Shown here one piece after another: positions 1 to 8,144 of a stretch of 64,000 bases of DNA (within the stretch, counting starts at the first letter, position 1; each line of letters begins with the position of its first letter). This DNA is from Pseudonocardia sp. T1-2H (lineage in GTDB: Bacteria > Actinomycetota > Actinomycetes > Mycobacteriales > Pseudonocardiaceae). Below the pieces are notes generated by a model. That model made no database searches and was not told where the DNA came from. It saw only the letters and a list, made by a program, of their open reading frames with translations. The translations under genes were made by a program, and so were the position numbers. The stretch spans positions 3,286,001-3,350,000 of the forward strand of contig NZ_JBBPCL010000001.1 in NCBI RefSeq assembly GCF_038039215.1. The letters run 5' to 3'.

Positions 1-683
1 TGCTCGAGCAGGACGGCCGGCGGACCCTGCTCAGCCAGGGGGACTTCGCGGTCTACGAGACCGGGCGCCCGTTCGCCTGGAACCTCGGCGGCGCCTGGGA
101 GCTGGACGTCTTCACCTGGCCGCGCGCGGCCGTCGGGCTCAGCACGGCCGAGTCCGCCGCCGTCACCGCCGTCCGCTTCGCCGGGCGGCAGGGGTTCTCC
201 GGGATCGTCGGCGGGATGCTCCGCGGGCTGCTGACGGCCCCGCCCCGGCTCTCCCCGGCCGGCGCCGTGCGGGTGGCGGACGAGGTCGGCGAGCTGGTCG
301 CGACGCTGGCGATCGAGCAGTCGGACCCGTGGGCGGTCGCGGACGCGCCGCAGCTCGCGCTGCTGCACCGGATCCACGACCACATCGACGCGCACCTGGC
401 CGACCCCGAGCTCGGCCCCGTGTCGATCGCGCGGGCGCACTTCGTCTCCACCCGGCAGCTGCACCGGCTCTTCGCGGGCACCGGGGAGACGGTCACCCGC
501 CGGATCCGCCGGCTCCGCCTGGAACGGTGCCGCCGCGAGCTGTCGGACCGGCGGCGCGCCACGGACTCGGTCACGGACATCTCCCGGCGCTGGGGCTTCC
601 CGGACCTGCCCGGGTTCAGCCGGGCCTTCCGGAGCACCTACGGGCTGTCCCCGACCGACTACCGGGCCCGCTCCGGGTCCTGA
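1..683 (+). CDS. AraC-family transcriptional regulator (5' end outside window)
   Basis: Open in frame from base 3, so the start lies upstream of the window. About 226 residues are visible. The first half resembles the AraC-binding-like sensory domain (PF14525 type). The last ~100 residues are the two-HTH AraC domain, ending in the family signature 'FSRAFRSTYGLSPTDYR'. Its stop overlaps the stop of the convergent MarR gene by about 25 bp. The ligand and targets cannot be read from the sequence; the neighbouring efflux pair has its own MarR-type regulator. Confidence 0.85.
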   Translation, partial: LEQDGRRTLLSQGDFAVYETGRPFAWNLGGAWELDVFTWPRAAVGLSTAESAAVTAVRFAGRQGFSGIVGGMLRGLLTAPPRLSPAGAVRVADEVGELVATLAIEQSDPWAVADAPQLALLHRIHDHIDAHLADPELGPVSIARAHFVSTRQLHRLFAGTGETVTRRIRRLRLERCRRELSDRRRATDSVTDISRRWGFPDLPGFSRAFRSTYGLSPTDYRARSGS

Positions 684-1087
684 ACGAGCACGCCCAGGAT
701 CCGGTCCAGCTCGGCCAGGTCCGCCTCCGGCAGCGCCCGGACCCCGGGCGGCGGCTCGCCCAGGATCGCGCTCGCGACGGCGGCCGCCTCCTGCCCGGCC
801 TCCGTGGCGCTGACGACCTTGCACCGCCGGTCCCCGGGATGCGGGTCCCGGCGGACGAGGCCCCGTTTCTGCAGCTCGTCGACGACGACGGTGGCATAGG
901 GCCGGTCCACGGCCAGCGCGTCGGCCAGGTCGCTGAGCGTCGACGGCGTCTCCGCCACCCGGCGCAGCGCCTTGATCCGCACGAAGCTCAGGCCGAGTGC
1001 GTCCGCGGCCTCGCGCCGGCGGTCGTGCCGGTCCAGGACCAGGGAGCGCATCCGGAGCCAGGCGCGGACCGCGGCGGCCTCACTCAT
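659..1087 (-). CDS. MarR-family transcriptional regulator
   Basis: 142 residues, the usual MarR length. The central winged helix runs through 'STLSDLADALAVDRPYAT' and the wing 'RDPHPGDRRCKVV', which carries the conserved D-x-R of the family. Its ATG overlaps the stop of the upstream MFS gene as ATGA (1084-1087), so the two genes are translationally coupled. By analogy with other MarR/MFS pairs it probably represses the operon and responds to a substrate of the pump; a candidate operator precedes the MFS gene. The inducer is unknown. Confidence 0.88.
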   Translation of the reverse strand: MSEAAAVRAWLRMRSLVLDRHDRRREAADALGLSFVRIKALRRVAETPSTLSDLADALAVDRPYATVVVDELQKRGLVRRDPHPGDRRCKVVSATEAGQEAAAVASAILGEPPPGVRALPEADLAELDRILGVLVQDPERAR

Positions 1088-2526
1088 CGGGCCACCATCG
1101 CCGGGGTCACGGGCCGCTCGAACGTCGCGGCCGTCTCCTCCGCGGTCCGGCGGGCGGCCCGGGTGGTCGTCAGCAGACCCAGGATCATGATCGCGACCCC
1201 GCAGCCGACGACGATCGCCCAGCCGACGTGCGACGCCCCCGCCAGCCCGGTCCCCAGCGGCCCGGTGACCCGGGAGGTCACGACCGAACCGATGATCGCG
1301 ACGCCCAGGGCCGTGCCCACCTGCCGGCTCGTCGAGGCGACCGCCGAGGCGACCCCGGCCTGCGCGGCCGGCATCCCGGACACCGCGGTGTTGGTGATCG
1401 GCGGGTTGATCAGGCCGAAACCGGCGCCGAGCGCCAGGTACCCGATCACCAGCAGCCAGAGGGGGTAGTCCGTGGTCAGCGGCAGCAGCGACGCGCCGCC
1501 CAGGGTCAGCCCGAGGCCACCGAGGACGAGCGGGATCCGGGCGCCGCGGGCGCCCACGATCCGTCCCGAGATCGGTGGCAGCACCGCGCAGAGGGCCGCC
1601 ATCGGCAGCGTCAGCAGCCCTGCGTGCAGCGCGGAGAAGCCGCGGACCGACTGCAGGTAGAGGGCGTTGAGGAAGAGGAACCCGGCCAGCGACGCGAACG
1701 CGCACACCGCGATCACCGTAGCGCCCGAGAACGGGACGCTCCGGAAGAACCGGGGGTCGATCAGCGGATCCGTCCGGCGGGACTCCCACGGCACCAGCGT
1801 CACCGCCGCGACCGCGGCGGCGGCGAGGCAGCCGAGGATCAGCGGCGAGCCCCAACCCCGGACCGGTGCCTCGATGATCGCGAACGTCAGGCCGCCGAGG
1901 AGCACCATCACCAGCAGCTGGCCGACGGGATCGAGGCGGCGCGGACGGGGCGCCCGGGACTCCGGGATGAACCGGCCCGCGAGGATCATCGCCGCGATGC
2001 CCACCGGCACGTTGATCCAGAAGATGGACCGCCAACCCACGGCGTCGACCAGCAGGCCGCCCAGCACGGGACCGGCGGCCATGCTCAGCCCGGTGACCCC
2101 GCCCCAGACCCCGATGGCCCTGGCCCGCTCGCGGGGTTCGGTGAACACGTTCACGATGATCGACATGGCGACCGGGTTCAGCATCGACCCGCCGATCGCC
2201 TGCAGCACGCGGAACCCGACGAGCGCGCCCACGTTCGGCGCGATGCTGCAGGCCAGGGACCCGGCGCTGAACAGCAGCAGCCCGGTCCGGAAGACCCGGC
2301 GGCGGCCGATCCGGTCCGCGGTGGAGCCAGAGAGCATCAGCAGGCTCGCCAGGGTCAGCGTGTAGGCGTCGATCGTCCACTGCAGCGACGTGACCGAGGC
2401 GTCGAGGTCGTGCTGGATGGAGGGCAGCGCCAGGTTGACGATGGTGTTGTCCAGCCCGACGACGAACAGGCTGCAACAACAGATCATCAGCACCAGCTGC
2501 CGCCGCCGGCGGTCGAGCTCGGGCAT
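1084..2526 (-). CDS. MFS drug:H+ antiporter, DHA2 (EmrB/QacA) type
   Basis: 480 residues with about 14 hydrophobic segments, as in the DHA2 subfamily. Motif A ('GSTADRIGRRRVF') follows TM2 and motif C ('AAGPVLGG') lies in TM5, the signatures of drug-export antiporters. The ATG at 2526 is preceded by GAGGTGG; a TTG ten codons upstream would place the start inside the palindromic operator and is less likely. First gene of a two-gene operon with the MarR regulator. Predicted to export a hydrophobic or cationic toxicant across the inner membrane; the substrate is not inferable. Confidence 0.9.
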   Translation of the reverse strand: MPELDRRRRQLVLMICCCSLFVVGLDNTIVNLALPSIQHDLDASVTSLQWTIDAYTLTLASLLMLSGSTADRIGRRRVFRTGLLLFSAGSLACSIAPNVGALVGFRVLQAIGGSMLNPVAMSIIVNVFTEPRERARAIGVWGGVTGLSMAAGPVLGGLLVDAVGWRSIFWINVPVGIAAMILAGRFIPESRAPRPRRLDPVGQLLVMVLLGGLTFAIIEAPVRGWGSPLILGCLAAAAVAAVTLVPWESRRTDPLIDPRFFRSVPFSGATVIAVCAFASLAGFLFLNALYLQSVRGFSALHAGLLTLPMAALCAVLPPISGRIVGARGARIPLVLGGLGLTLGGASLLPLTTDYPLWLLVIGYLALGAGFGLINPPITNTAVSGMPAAQAGVASAVASTSRQVGTALGVAIIGSVVTSRVTGPLGTGLAGASHVGWAIVVGCGVAIMILGLLTTTRAARRTAEETAATFERPVTPAMVAR

Positions 2527-2542
2527 GGCCACCTCAAGAAGC

Positions 2543-2556
2543 TTGTACCGGCACAA
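2543..2556. promoter_or_regulatory. Candidate MarR operator upstream of MFS gene
   Basis: TTGTACCGGCACAA is palindromic at 12 of 14 positions and sits 17 bp upstream of the MFS ATG. A further TTGTAT half-site (minus strand, around 2570) lies just beyond it, flanking a possible -10 (TAATGA, minus strand). Position and symmetry fit autorepression by the co-transcribed MarR protein. Inference only. Confidence 0.5.
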
Positions 2557-2580
2557 TCATTAGCACGATACAACCATCCG

Positions 2581-4554
2581 TCAGCGAATCCCGTGCGGCA
2601 GCTCGTGACGGTGGTCGCAGCCGAGGATCGGGCAGGCGTCGACGGACGCGAGGGGGTCAGGCTCCTGGTCCGCGAACTGGGTGCGGTGCAGGGCCGCGTA
2701 CCGGCCCTCCGCGTCGAGCAGCTCGGCGTGCGTGCCCTGCTCGACGACCCGGCCCGCCTCGATCACCGCGATCCGGTTCGCGGCCCGGATCGTGGACAGC
2801 CGGTGCGCGATGACGATCGCGGTGCGGCCCACCAGCGCCTCCACCAGGGCGGCCTGCACGGCGGCCTCGGACTCCGAGTCCAGGTGCGCGGTCGCCTCGT
2901 CGAGGATCACCACCCGCGGCTTGGCGAGCAGCAGCCGGGCGATCGTCAGCCGCTGCCGCTCGCCGCCGGAGAGCCGGTAGCCGCGCTCCCCCACCACCGT
3001 GGCGAGCCCGTCGGGCAGGGAGTCCAGCAGCTCGCCGAGCCGGGCCCGGACCAGGGCCTCGCGCAGCTCGGCGTCCGTCGCGTCGGGCGCGGCGTAGCGC
3101 AGGTTCGCGGCGATGGTGTCGTGGAAGAGATGGCCGTCCTGGGTGACCACCCCGACGGTGTCGCGCACGGACGCGGCGGTGAGGTCCCGGACGTCGATGC
3201 CACCCAGCTCGACGGCCCCGGAGTCGACGTCGTAGAGCCGCGGGACCAGCGACGCGATCGTGGACTTCCCCGCCCCCGACGGGCCGACGAGCGCGAGCAG
3301 CTCCCCCGCCCCCACCCGCAGGTCGATCCCGTGCAGCACCTCGCCGGGCGCCCGCTGGTCCAGGACCGCGACGTCCTCGAGCGAGGCCAGCGACACCTGC
3401 TCGGCGGTCGGGTAGGAGAAGTGCACGTCCCGCAGACGGACGTCGACGGGTCCGGCCGGCACGTCCCGGGCGTCCGGCTTCTCCCGGATCATGGGCTCGA
3501 GGTCCAGCACCTCGAAGACGCGCTCGAAGGCGACCAGCGCGGTCATCACGTCGACCCGGGCGTTGGCCAGCGCCGTCATCGGTGTGTAGAGCCGGGTGAG
3601 CAGCAGCGCGAGGGTGACGACCGTGCCCGCCTCGATCCGCCCGGTGACGGCGAGCCAGCCGCCGAGCCCGTAGACGAGCGCCTGGGCCAGCGCGGAGACC
3701 AGCGACAGCGACGTCACGAACACCCGGGAGACCATCGCCGTCCGCACCCCGATGTCGCGGACCCGCAGCGCGGTGACCTCGAACTCGCGGGCTTCCTGCG
3801 TGGGCCGCCCGAACAGCTTGACCAGCGTCGCCCCGGCCGCGGAGAACCGCTCGGTCATCTGCGTGCTCATCGAGGCGTTGAGGTCCGCGGAGTCCCGCCG
3901 CAGGTCCGCGATCCGGCGGCCCATCCGGCGCGCGGGCAGCACGAAGATCGGGAGCAGGATCAGCGCGAGGATGGTCACCTGCCAGGCCAGCCCGATCATC
4001 ACGGCCAGGGCGAGCGTCAGCTGGATGACGTTGCTGAGCACGCTCGCCAGGGTCGTGGTGATCGCGGACTGGGCGCCGATGACGTCGTTGTTGAGCCGGC
4101 TGACCAGGGCGCCGGTGCGGGTGCGGGTGAAGAACGCGATCGGCATCCGCTGCACGTGGGTGAAGACGGCCGTGCGCAGGTCGACGATCAGCCCCTCCCC
4201 GACCCGGGAGGAGAACCACCGTGTGCCCAGCCCGATCACGGCCTCGCCGACGGCGAGCCCGGCGATGGCGAGGGCCAGGGCGATCGCCGTGCGGGCGGCG
4301 TCCGGCCCACCCGCGACGATCACGTTGACGACCCGACCGGCCAGGACCGGCGTGAGGACGCCGATCACCGCGGTCAGCGTGGTGAGCAGCAGGAACGCCA
4401 GCAGCCAGGACCGGTAGGGCGCGGCGAAGCGCCAGATGCGCGGGATCGTGCCCCTGGCGACCGACCGGGGCGCGTCGGCGGCACGGGTGACCCCGCGCAT
4501 GATCGTGAATGGTCGGTCCACGGGCGACTCCTGCGACGACGGTAGGTCCCTCAT
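2581..4554 (-). CDS. ABC exporter half-transporter (fused TMD-NBD)
   Basis: 657 residues. An N-terminal six-helix type-1 exporter membrane domain is followed by a C-terminal ATPase domain with Walker A 'GPSGAGKST', signature 'LSGGERQRL' and Walker B 'VVILDEATAHLD', then the H-loop His ('IAHRLST'). It should work as a homo- or heterodimer; no partner half-transporter is adjacent, so a homodimer is more likely. ATG at 4554 was chosen because the in-frame extension upstream is low-complexity; a later ATG at 4500 is possible. Odd feature: the C-terminus ends in a Cys/His-rich tail ('DACPILGCDHRH') not usual for the family. Substrate unknown. Confidence 0.88.
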   Translation of the reverse strand: MRDLPSSQESPVDRPFTIMRGVTRAADAPRSVARGTIPRIWRFAAPYRSWLLAFLLLTTLTAVIGVLTPVLAGRVVNVIVAGGPDAARTAIALALAIAGLAVGEAVIGLGTRWFSSRVGEGLIVDLRTAVFTHVQRMPIAFFTRTRTGALVSRLNNDVIGAQSAITTTLASVLSNVIQLTLALAVMIGLAWQVTILALILLPIFVLPARRMGRRIADLRRDSADLNASMSTQMTERFSAAGATLVKLFGRPTQEAREFEVTALRVRDIGVRTAMVSRVFVTSLSLVSALAQALVYGLGGWLAVTGRIEAGTVVTLALLLTRLYTPMTALANARVDVMTALVAFERVFEVLDLEPMIREKPDARDVPAGPVDVRLRDVHFSYPTAEQVSLASLEDVAVLDQRAPGEVLHGIDLRVGAGELLALVGPSGAGKSTIASLVPRLYDVDSGAVELGGIDVRDLTAASVRDTVGVVTQDGHLFHDTIAANLRYAAPDATDAELREALVRARLGELLDSLPDGLATVVGERGYRLSGGERQRLTIARLLLAKPRVVILDEATAHLDSESEAAVQAALVEALVGRTAIVIAHRLSTIRAANRIAVIEAGRVVEQGTHAELLDAEGRYAALHRTQFADQEPDPLASVDACPILGCDHRHELPHGIR

Positions 4555-4669
4555 CGTCACCCGACGCCGTCGGCCGCGCCCGCCGGCCCCCCGCACCCCT
4601 GACGGCAGGAAGCCACCTTCCTGCCGGAATCCGGCGGGAGAGCGGCTCTCCTGCCAAGTGGTCGGAGAC

Positions 4670-5479
4670 TCAGCCTTCCCCGGCGGCCAGCGAGCGGAGG
4701 CGGCGCAGCTGGGCGGCGCGCTCCGCGGCGAGGGCGCCGGCGGGGTCGATCCCGTCCGCGACGCCGGAGAGCAGGCCGAGGGTCTCCCGCGCCGCCCCGG
4801 CGGGTGCGGTGACGAGCGCGGCCACCAGCTCCTCGACGGCCTTGTCCAGCTCCCCCGCCGGGACCACACGCTGCGCGAGGCCGATCGCCAGGGCCTCGTC
4901 CGCGCCGATCCGGCGGCCGCTCAGGCAGATCTCGACGGCGCGGGCGTACCCGACGGCACGGACGAGCGGGAAGGTGCCGCCCAGGTCGGGCACGATGCCC
5001 AGGGTGGGTTCGGCCATGCAGAACTGCACGTCGTCCGCGACGACGCGCAGGTCGCAGGCCAGCGCGAGCTGGAAACCGCCGCCGATGGCGTGGCCCTGGA
5101 CTGCCGCGACGGTGACCCGGGCGGGATCGCGCAGCCACGAGAACCCGGCCTGGAAGGAGGCGATCGTCGCGTCCGCCTCGTCCTCGGCCATGCCGGCGAG
5201 GCTCGTGATGCCGGGCATGCCGTCGACGGTCTCTCCCGGCGGGACGGTGAACAGGCGCCGGTCCAGCCCGGCGGAGAACGCCCGGCCCTCGCCCCGGACC
5301 ACGACGACGCGCACGGCCTCCGGCAGGGAGTCACCGACGCGGCGCAGCGCGTCCCACATCCGCGGGCTCTGCGCGTTGAGCGTGTCCGGGCGCACCAGGG
5401 ACACGGTCGCCCGCGGGCCGTCCACCTCGAGCGTGACGCCGGTGTCGGCCAGATCCACGTCACTCAGCACAGTTCGCAC
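4670..5479 (-). CDS. Enoyl-CoA hydratase/isomerase (crotonase) family protein
   Basis: 269 residues with the crotonase fold. The oxyanion-hole segments are 'EGRAFSAGLDRR' and 'HAIGGGFQLALACDL'. The second catalytic Glu of hydratases appears conserved ('MAEPTLGIVPDLGGT'), but the first (Glu144 of rat hydratase) aligns with Gln in 'GGGFQLA', so ordinary hydratase chemistry is doubtful. GTG at 5479 sits very close to a GGGGAGG ribosome site; GTG at 5470 has better spacing. A crotonase gene (echA12) lies in the same neighbourhood in M. tuberculosis. The physiological acyl-CoA is unknown. Confidence 0.85.
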   Translation of the reverse strand: MRTVLSDVDLADTGVTLEVDGPRATVSLVRPDTLNAQSPRMWDALRRVGDSLPEAVRVVVVRGEGRAFSAGLDRRLFTVPPGETVDGMPGITSLAGMAEDEADATIASFQAGFSWLRDPARVTVAAVQGHAIGGGFQLALACDLRVVADDVQFCMAEPTLGIVPDLGGTFPLVRAVGYARAVEICLSGRRIGADEALAIGLAQRVVPAGELDKAVEELVAALVTAPAGAARETLGLLSGVADGIDPAGALAAERAAQLRRLRSLAAGEG

Positions 5480-5635
5480 GCCTCCCCGCCGGCCACCCTG
5501 GCCGACCGGGGGCGACGCTACCGCGCGCCGGATCGTGCGACGGGGGGTGGGGCAACGCCCTCCGCCGGGTGCTCGGGTCGAACCCCCGACGGCCGGCGCT
5601 GCTACCTACTCGACGACACCGCTGACGAGAAGCGG

Positions 5636-5845
5636 CTACTTCTTCTTGGTACGCGTCGCTCCGCCCCGACCACGGAGTGCCACCCCGGTCTCGCTGAGCA
5701 CCCGGTGCACGAACCCGTAGGAACGTCCCGTCTGCTCCGCGAGAGCGCGAATGCTCGCACCCTTCTCGTACTTCTTCTTCAGATCCGTCGCGAGTTTGTC
5801 CCGCTGGGTGCCCGTGATACGAGCACCCTTCTTCAGGTCGGTCAC
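5636..5845 (-). CDS. Small helix-turn-helix DNA-binding protein
   Basis: 69 residues, very basic, ending in 'GRGGATRTKKK'. A resolvase/Lsr2-like HTH is visible in 'GASIRALAEQTGRSYGFVHR'. GTG at 5845 is chosen because GGAGG lies 9 nt upstream; the longer in-frame extension is not protein-like. The family is conserved across actinobacteria and matches the small regulator encoded next to the ABC-F gene in M. tuberculosis (Rv1473A, from memory). Probably a nucleoid-associated or regulatory protein; target unknown. Confidence 0.85.
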   Translation of the reverse strand: MTDLKKGARITGTQRDKLATDLKKKYEKGASIRALAEQTGRSYGFVHRVLSETGVALRGRGGATRTKKK

Positions 5846-6169
5846 GACACTTGACCTCCTCCACCCCGACGCGGCGCCTCGCCGCGTGACCGGCGCCTCC
5901 GGTGCGTCCGGTCCGGCAATGATGATCCAGAAGCGAGCGACGTGCCAGGCGATCAACGCACATGATCGGTGAACGGTTCGACCGAATGGATCACGCGGAA
6001 GAGTGGTGCTAAATCGGTCCTCGCGGCCCTACGTGACCATTCGGCGCCACAATTCGACACATGGCAGCGGTGAAACCGCTTTCGGTATCACTTGAGACGT
6101 CGAAACGGTGACCGTGCGCGTCCGGTCGGGCGATGCAGCGGGACGGCGCCGCTGCGCCGGATGATCGAC
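5846..6169. other. Intergenic region, no gene
   Basis: 324 bp between the small HTH gene and the ABC-F stop, less GC-rich than its surroundings. It holds a short hairpin (AGCGGT-GAA-ACCGCT, 6066-6080) and a stronger one at 6144-6159. The promoter of the HTH gene must lie here, but no convincing -35/-10 pair was identified. Confidence 0.6.
6144..6159 (-). terminator. Candidate terminator of the ABC-F gene
   Basis: CGGCGC-cgct-GCGCCG, a perfect 6 bp stem with a 4 nt loop, begins 10 nt past the ABC-F stop codon. There is no U-tract, which is common in actinobacterial terminators. Confidence 0.45.
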
Positions 6170-7792
6170 TCAGGCGAGCTGCACGAGCTCGAGGTAGTCC
6201 GTGGACCAGTGGTCCTCGGTGCCGTCCGGCAGGACGATGACCTTGTCCGGGTTCAGGGCCTCGACGGCGCCCGGGTCGTGGGTCACCAGGACGACGGCCC
6301 CCGCGAAGCGGCGCAGCGCGTCGAGGACCTGCTCGCGGCTGGCCGGGTCCAGGTTGTTCGTGGGCTCGTCGAGCAGCAGCACGTTGGCCGAGCTGGAGAC
6401 GAGGCCCGCCAGCGCGAGCCGGGTCCGCTCGCCACCGGAGAGGGTTCCCGCCTGCTGGTCGAGCTGCTCACCCGAGAACATGAACGTGCCCAGCACCGTG
6501 CGGAGCTGCTGCGCGTGGGTGTCCGGCGACGCGTGCCGGATGTTCTCCCAGACCGAGGCGTTCATGTCCAGCGTGTCGTGCTCCTGCGCGAAGTACCCGG
6601 TGCGCAGCCCGTGGCCGGGGAGGACCTCGCCGGCGTCCGGCTTCTCGGTCCCGGCCAGCAGCCGCAGCAGCGTGGTCTTGCCCGCGCCGTTGAGGCCGAG
6701 CACGACGACCTTGGCTCCCCGATCGACCGCGAGGTCGACGCCGGTGAACACCTCGAGCGAGCCGAACGCCTTGGTCAGGCCCTCGGCCGTCAGCGGGGTG
6801 CGCCCGCACGGCGCGGGGTCCGGGAAACGGATCTTGGCCACCCGGTCCGCCTGGCGGTCCGGCTCGAGGTTGGCCAGCAGCTCGTCCGCCCGCCTGGCCA
6901 TGTTCTTGGCGGCGACGGCCTTGGTGGCCTTGGCCCCCATCTTCAGCGCCTGGGTGTGCAGGACCGACGCCTTCTTCTCGGCGTTGGCGCGCTCGCGGCG
7001 GCGGCGCTTCTCGTCCGTCGCCCGTGCCTCGAGGTAACGCTTCCAGTCCATGTTGTAGACGTCGACCTCGCCGCGGGTCGCGTCCAGGAACCACACCTTG
7101 TTGACGACGTCCGCGAGGAGATCCGTGTCGTGGCTGATCACCACGAGGCCACCCTCGTGGGACTGCAGGAACCCGCGCAGCCAGGTGATGGAGTCCGCGT
7201 CGAGGTGGTTCGTGGGCTCGTCGATCAGCAGCGTGGTGTTGCTCTGCGAACCGCCGTCCGAGGCCGCGAACAGGATCCGGGCGAGCTCGACGCGGCGGCG
7301 CTGACCACCGGAGAGCGTGGCGATCTGCTGGTCGAGCACCCGCTCGGGCAGCCCGAGGTGGGTGCAGATGCGCGCGGCCTCGCTCTCGGCGGCGTACCCG
7401 CCCAGGGCCGAGAAGCGCTCCTCGATCCGGCCGTACTCGCGCACGGCCTTGTCGTTCTCCGCGCCGTCGACCAGCTCGGCCATCGCCGTCTGGACCTTCT
7501 CCAGCTTGCGCAGCAGCTCGTCCAGGCCACGGGCGGAGAGCACCCGGTCCTTGGCGGTGACGGACAGGTCCCCCTCGCGCGGGTCCTGCGGCAGGTACCC
7601 GATGGGCGAGTTGGCGGTGACGCTGCCGCTGTACGGCTCGCCCTCCCCCGCGAGGACGCGCATCGAGGTGGTCTTGCCCGCGCCGTTGCGGCCGACGAGG
7701 CCGATCCGGTCCCCCGGCTGGACGCGCAGCGAGGCGTCGGAGAGCAGGATGCGGGAACCGGCGCGCAGTTCGAGGGCGTTGGCGGTGATCAC
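6170..7792 (-). CDS. ABC-F family ATPase (ribosome-associated)
   Basis: 540 residues with two ABC domains and no membrane segments. Domain 1 has 'GRNGAGKTT', 'LSGGQRRRVEL' and 'LLIDEPTNHLD'; domain 2 has 'GLNGAGKTT', 'LSGGERTRLAL' and 'LLLDEPTNNLD'. A charged interdomain linker (around residues 240-300) is the part that reaches the ribosomal P-site region in this family. GTG at 7792 is preceded by GGAG at 9 nt. Could be a housekeeping translation factor or an antibiotic-resistance ABC-F; the leader described separately favours regulation by ribosome behaviour. Gene position matches Rv1473 of M. tuberculosis (from memory). Confidence 0.9.
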   Translation of the reverse strand: MITANALELRAGSRILLSDASLRVQPGDRIGLVGRNGAGKTTSMRVLAGEGEPYSGSVTANSPIGYLPQDPREGDLSVTAKDRVLSARGLDELLRKLEKVQTAMAELVDGAENDKAVREYGRIEERFSALGGYAAESEAARICTHLGLPERVLDQQIATLSGGQRRRVELARILFAASDGGSQSNTTLLIDEPTNHLDADSITWLRGFLQSHEGGLVVISHDTDLLADVVNKVWFLDATRGEVDVYNMDWKRYLEARATDEKRRRRERANAEKKASVLHTQALKMGAKATKAVAAKNMARRADELLANLEPDRQADRVAKIRFPDPAPCGRTPLTAEGLTKAFGSLEVFTGVDLAVDRGAKVVVLGLNGAGKTTLLRLLAGTEKPDAGEVLPGHGLRTGYFAQEHDTLDMNASVWENIRHASPDTHAQQLRTVLGTFMFSGEQLDQQAGTLSGGERTRLALAGLVSSSANVLLLDEPTNNLDPASREQVLDALRRFAGAVVLVTHDPGAVEALNPDKVIVLPDGTEDHWSTDYLELVQLA

Positions 7793-7860
7793 GTGAAAGG
7801 GCTCCAGACCGGAGTACGAGGGGTGAGTCGGTAGGGGGCGGCCGCCGCGTGGGAGGACTC

Positions 7861-7878
7861 GCGGACAGAGCTGTCCGC
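7861..7878 (-). promoter_or_regulatory. Strong hairpin in ABC-F leader
   Basis: GCGGACAG-AG-CTGTCCGC is a perfect 8 bp inverted repeat between the mini-ORF stop (7895) and the ABC-F start (7792). It may act as an attenuator or sequester downstream sequence. Function is inferred from position. Confidence 0.5.
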
Positions 7879-7894
7879 CGCGGGGCGCACGCAC

Positions 7895-7912
7895 CTACTC
7901 GATCTGGACCAC
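7895..7912 (-). CDS. Putative five-codon leader ORF of the ABC-F gene
   Basis: GTG GTC CAG ATC GAG TAG would encode MVQIE. The GTG lies exactly 6 nt downstream of a TACCTT -10 box (7919-7924), the spacing of leaderless actinobacterial mRNAs. The stop is about 100 nt upstream of the ABC-F start, with a hairpin between. Short leader ORFs are common in front of antibiotic-responsive ABC-F genes. Translation is not demonstrated. Confidence 0.4.
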   Translation of the reverse strand: MVQIE

Positions 7913-7918
7913 GGCTCC

Positions 7919-7924
7919 AAGGTA
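7919..7924 (-). promoter_or_regulatory. -10 box of ABC-F leader transcript
   Basis: TACCTT (minus strand) fits TAnnnT and is followed after 6 nt by GTG of the mini-ORF. No clear -35 element was found. Confidence 0.45.
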
Positions 7925-8132
7925 GCGGGCGGTGTCGACCCGATTCACATCGCGGGGGTCCGACATGACCGATCTCACCACGGGCCGCGGTCGTCCTGGA
8001 CCGAGCGGCGTTTTCTCTGCTGCCCATTCCAACGGGGATCGTGGCGCCCCGATTCCCCGTTTCCTCGATCGCCCCCACTGCCCGGACCTCGCCCTGTCCC
8101 CTCGGGGTGGTCGCCGCGCCGGCGGTGCGAAG

Positions 8133-8138
8133 TAGGGT
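8133..8138 (+). promoter_or_regulatory. -10 box, leaderless start of SDR gene
   Basis: TAGGGT, then 6 nt, then the SDR ATG at 8145. No Shine-Dalgarno sequence precedes the ATG, so the transcript is probably leaderless. Confidence 0.6.
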
Positions 8139-8144
8139 CGCCCC

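Larger units (their letters stand above)
7793..8144. other. Divergent intergenic region with ABC-F leader and SDR promoter
   Basis: 352 bp between the divergent ABC-F and SDR starts. It contains the ABC-F promoter, mini-ORF and hairpin (7861-7924), and the SDR -10 box (8133-8138). The middle part, about 7930-8130, shows nothing else recognisable. Confidence 0.6.

Noticed and set aside
997..4545. Very long open frame (over 1100 codons) on the strand opposite the MFS and ABC genes; similar frames lie opposite tkt, zwf, ribBA and priA.
   Set aside because: Caused by extreme third-position GC. The predicted proteins are Arg/Gly/Pro-rich with no family features, while the opposite strand encodes clear enzymes.
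5957..6000. GAAC-G-GTTC at about 5971 as a second LexA box.
   Set aside because: The spacer is one base rather than four, so it does not fit the LexA palindrome.
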